The translations under genes and the position numbers were made by a program. A DNA stretch of 64,000 nt from Acanthosepion lycidas (lineage: Eukaryota > Mollusca > Cephalopoda > Sepiida > Sepiidae), in the NCBI GenBank assembly GCA_963932145.1, contig OZ010588.1, positions 103,289,577 through 103,353,576 on the forward strand, read 5' to 3'. Under the pieces are notes generated by a model. The model did not search any database and had not been told where the DNA came from. It worked only from the letters and a program-made list of their open reading frames with translations. The stretch's first letter is position 1; each line of letters starts with the position of its first letter. Of the stretch, positions 62,046 through 64,000 are shown piece by piece.

Positions 62046-64000
62046 CAGTTGTTGAAACCATATCAAAGTATTTTTTTCCCACTTGGTTATTAACAGGTAC
62101 TGTTGCAAATTTGTAAAAACAAAACAAAACATGGAACATTTTTTGAGGGGAAATAATTTTAAACCTTTAAGGCTGTTACACTTGCCAGAATTGAAAAATA
62201 TTGATTTTTTTTTGTTGTTTTTTTTTTTAAATCATTTTAGGTTGGGTGGGGGCTGATCCTGTCCATCATATCAATATAGTGTTAAAATTGATCATTAATG
62301 TTTATAGCATTATCAAACTTATCTATTATTTACAAATGTAAAGTGTCAAAGTGTTGTAGTGATGCATTTTTTTTTTAACTTAATACTTTTTTTTTTCTGT
62401 ATGGAATTTTTTTGAAAGCACTTTTTTTCACAAACATTTTGAGATTAATAATAATAATTTCTCTTTTTAAACGAAAAATAAACATACATACTTTTATTAA
62501 TTTATGTAATATTTTTTTTTTTTTGTTCGTTACCAAAAAGTCCAATAACTCAGTAAAAGTCAGGGATCTATTTAACACTATGTATATCGTTACGACAAAA
62601 AAAAAAAAAAAAAAAAAAAAAAAAGCACTTTTCCTCAATATCATGGGAAGGGGGGGGATCAATAATCTTCGATGTTGAAAAACTGTTGCAGCCTAAAGAA
62701 GCTTTAAGGAATGCTAATATACAAAAACAGTTTTAAAAAACAAAAGTTTTCCTATTTTTTATGAGTGGACCAATATTTTTAAGTAGAACTGGTTATTTTT
62801 ATATGAAATAATTTTATTATTATTTATCAACAGCAGCAGTAGAAGGCGGAGGAGGACCTTACATATAAACTACTGAGTCCAATAAACATATGCAATAGCA
62901 AGACGACTCCTATCCTGACTCTTCATACACTGACTTGCGAATTATGATAATAATAAGAGGACAATTATTATCACATTTGACATTTCCTAAATATTGACAG
63001 AGAATCATTCTAACAAACAAAATATGACCTAGTAAATTTTCAGGGTACTAAGCTCTGCATTTTATGGTATTTGTCAGGACAATGACGGTGACTTGGTAGT
63101 ATCAATCTCCTCTCAATTATATAGTACCAGAAACAGAAGATAATTATTGACCTGAACATATAGGGAGATGTGGCTTTCTTAAAGGCTGTTAGTGTAAAGT
63201 GAACAGAAACTAAATCAGTTGGAAACAGGTTTGACTTTGATTTACAGATCCCAGTCTCCATGTTGTTAACCATGAAGCCAACTCCACAATACAGTAAACT
63301 TGATTATATATCATAAGTGGTGAAGGGTGAATTTCAAATCTGAGCATGCAGTTCATGATGATCATTAATGGTTATGAGAGAAATCTGAGAAAATGACAAA
63401 AATCAACAAATAATAATGTATTTAAAACTTATTTACTTAATTCAATTCTTCATTTTGTTTTTCTGAAATCTATTGATCAGTTTGTTTCTAGAAAGTATCA
63501 GTACCATGCCACCATATTCTTCAAAAGGTATTTATAGAAATAAAAACTAATTTACTCAATCTATCTTCATGTTGAGAACAAGCAGCTATCTCCTCTTTTC
63601 TCTTACTTTTCTTCCTCACTCAGCCTTAACCCTTCAACCCTATTTCACTCAGTTCTTCCATGTTCCCTGTACCTGTGCATACAACTGGCACGAGACTAGT
63701 ATACAGAGGGAGGGAGGGTCTTCTCTGCTTATACTAATGTCCCTTGTTCACAATTTATCCCAAGAAATGAAGGAATAGATCATTTTTAAAATGATCAAGA
63801 GTGAAAAAAAAGCATAGTAAAAATATTTTTTTTTTATTACACAAAAATCATTTATACTGAAAAAAACAAAGGCATACAGTGCATATGTTGTTTAATGCAC
63901 TCTGTACCACTGACACATAGAAAAAAGAAACTATAAATCAGATAAGAAAAGAAAAATCTGCTTTTAATTATATTTACTTGCTTGCTTATTACATCAGGCA
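62046..64000. other. Non-coding right end of the window
   Basis: AT-rich DNA with several homopolymers, including an A-run of about 26 bases ending at 62624 and T-runs near 62210-62230 and 62511-62524. A possible tRNA-like A/B-box pair on the minus strand near 63225-63285 is too weak to call. No coding exon seen. Confidence 0.4.

Noticed and set aside
62375-62678. Overlapping open frames around a long A-run
   Set aside because: Lysine/phenylalanine runs come from homopolymers; no coding signal.
1-64000. CRISPR arrays, bacterial operons, ribosome-binding sites, rRNA genes
   Set aside because: No regularly spaced repeats with unique spacers, no Shine-Dalgarno-led gene strings and no rRNA-like sequence. 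The DNA is animal nuclear.

Overview
The window is animal nuclear DNA. It is very AT-rich, contains long (TA)n, (GA)n and (CA)n microsatellites, tRNA-derived SINE-like repeats and MITE-like DNA transposons, and its coding exons are few, far apart and end in GT splice donors. The coding families (THAP, FLYWCH, Myb/SANT-like, CENP-B-type HTH, and Crypton-derived DUF3504) occur together in invertebrate genomes, and the overall texture suggests a mollusc, possibly a cephalopod. That placement is inference only.

Every coding exon I can support lies on the minus strand. Reading from high to low coordinates they are: a DUF3504 exon (59904-58916), a second long DUF3504 exon with a doubled N-terminal domain (48509-46419), a THAP exon (40099-39707), a FLYWCH exon and a different THAP exon in duplicate copy C (29701-29432 and 27526-27326), a CENP-B/Tigger-type HTH exon (23823-23236), a Myb/SANT-like exon (17309-16920), and the copy A FLYWCH and THAP exons (5709-5440 and 3534-3334). 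All but the first open with a plausible ATG, all carry a DNA-binding or recombinase-derived module, and all end in a phase-0 splice donor. No convincing downstream partner exon is visible for most of them. One reading is an array of alternative first exons spliced to a common 3' part lying to the left of this window. The other is a cluster of separate transcription-factor-like genes. The sequence alone cannot decide.

About 16 kb (1-15968) recurs in the same orientation at 23968-39190. The identity is mosaic. From about 1501 to 12133 the copies keep an exact offset of 23,992 and look identical, microsatellites and homopolymers included, while both flanks carry substitutions and indels and the right flank has kilobase-scale insertions. 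This points to a recent conversion tract inside an older duplication, or to an assembly artefact. An older, more diverged copy of the first 2.6 kb lies at about 17900-22950.

The rest is intergenic or intronic DNA: several members of one hAT-like MITE family (one with intact ends and an 8-bp target duplication), a decayed Crypton-type recombinase present in both copies with the same breaks, tRNA-like repeats, and several near-perfect fold-back hairpins.
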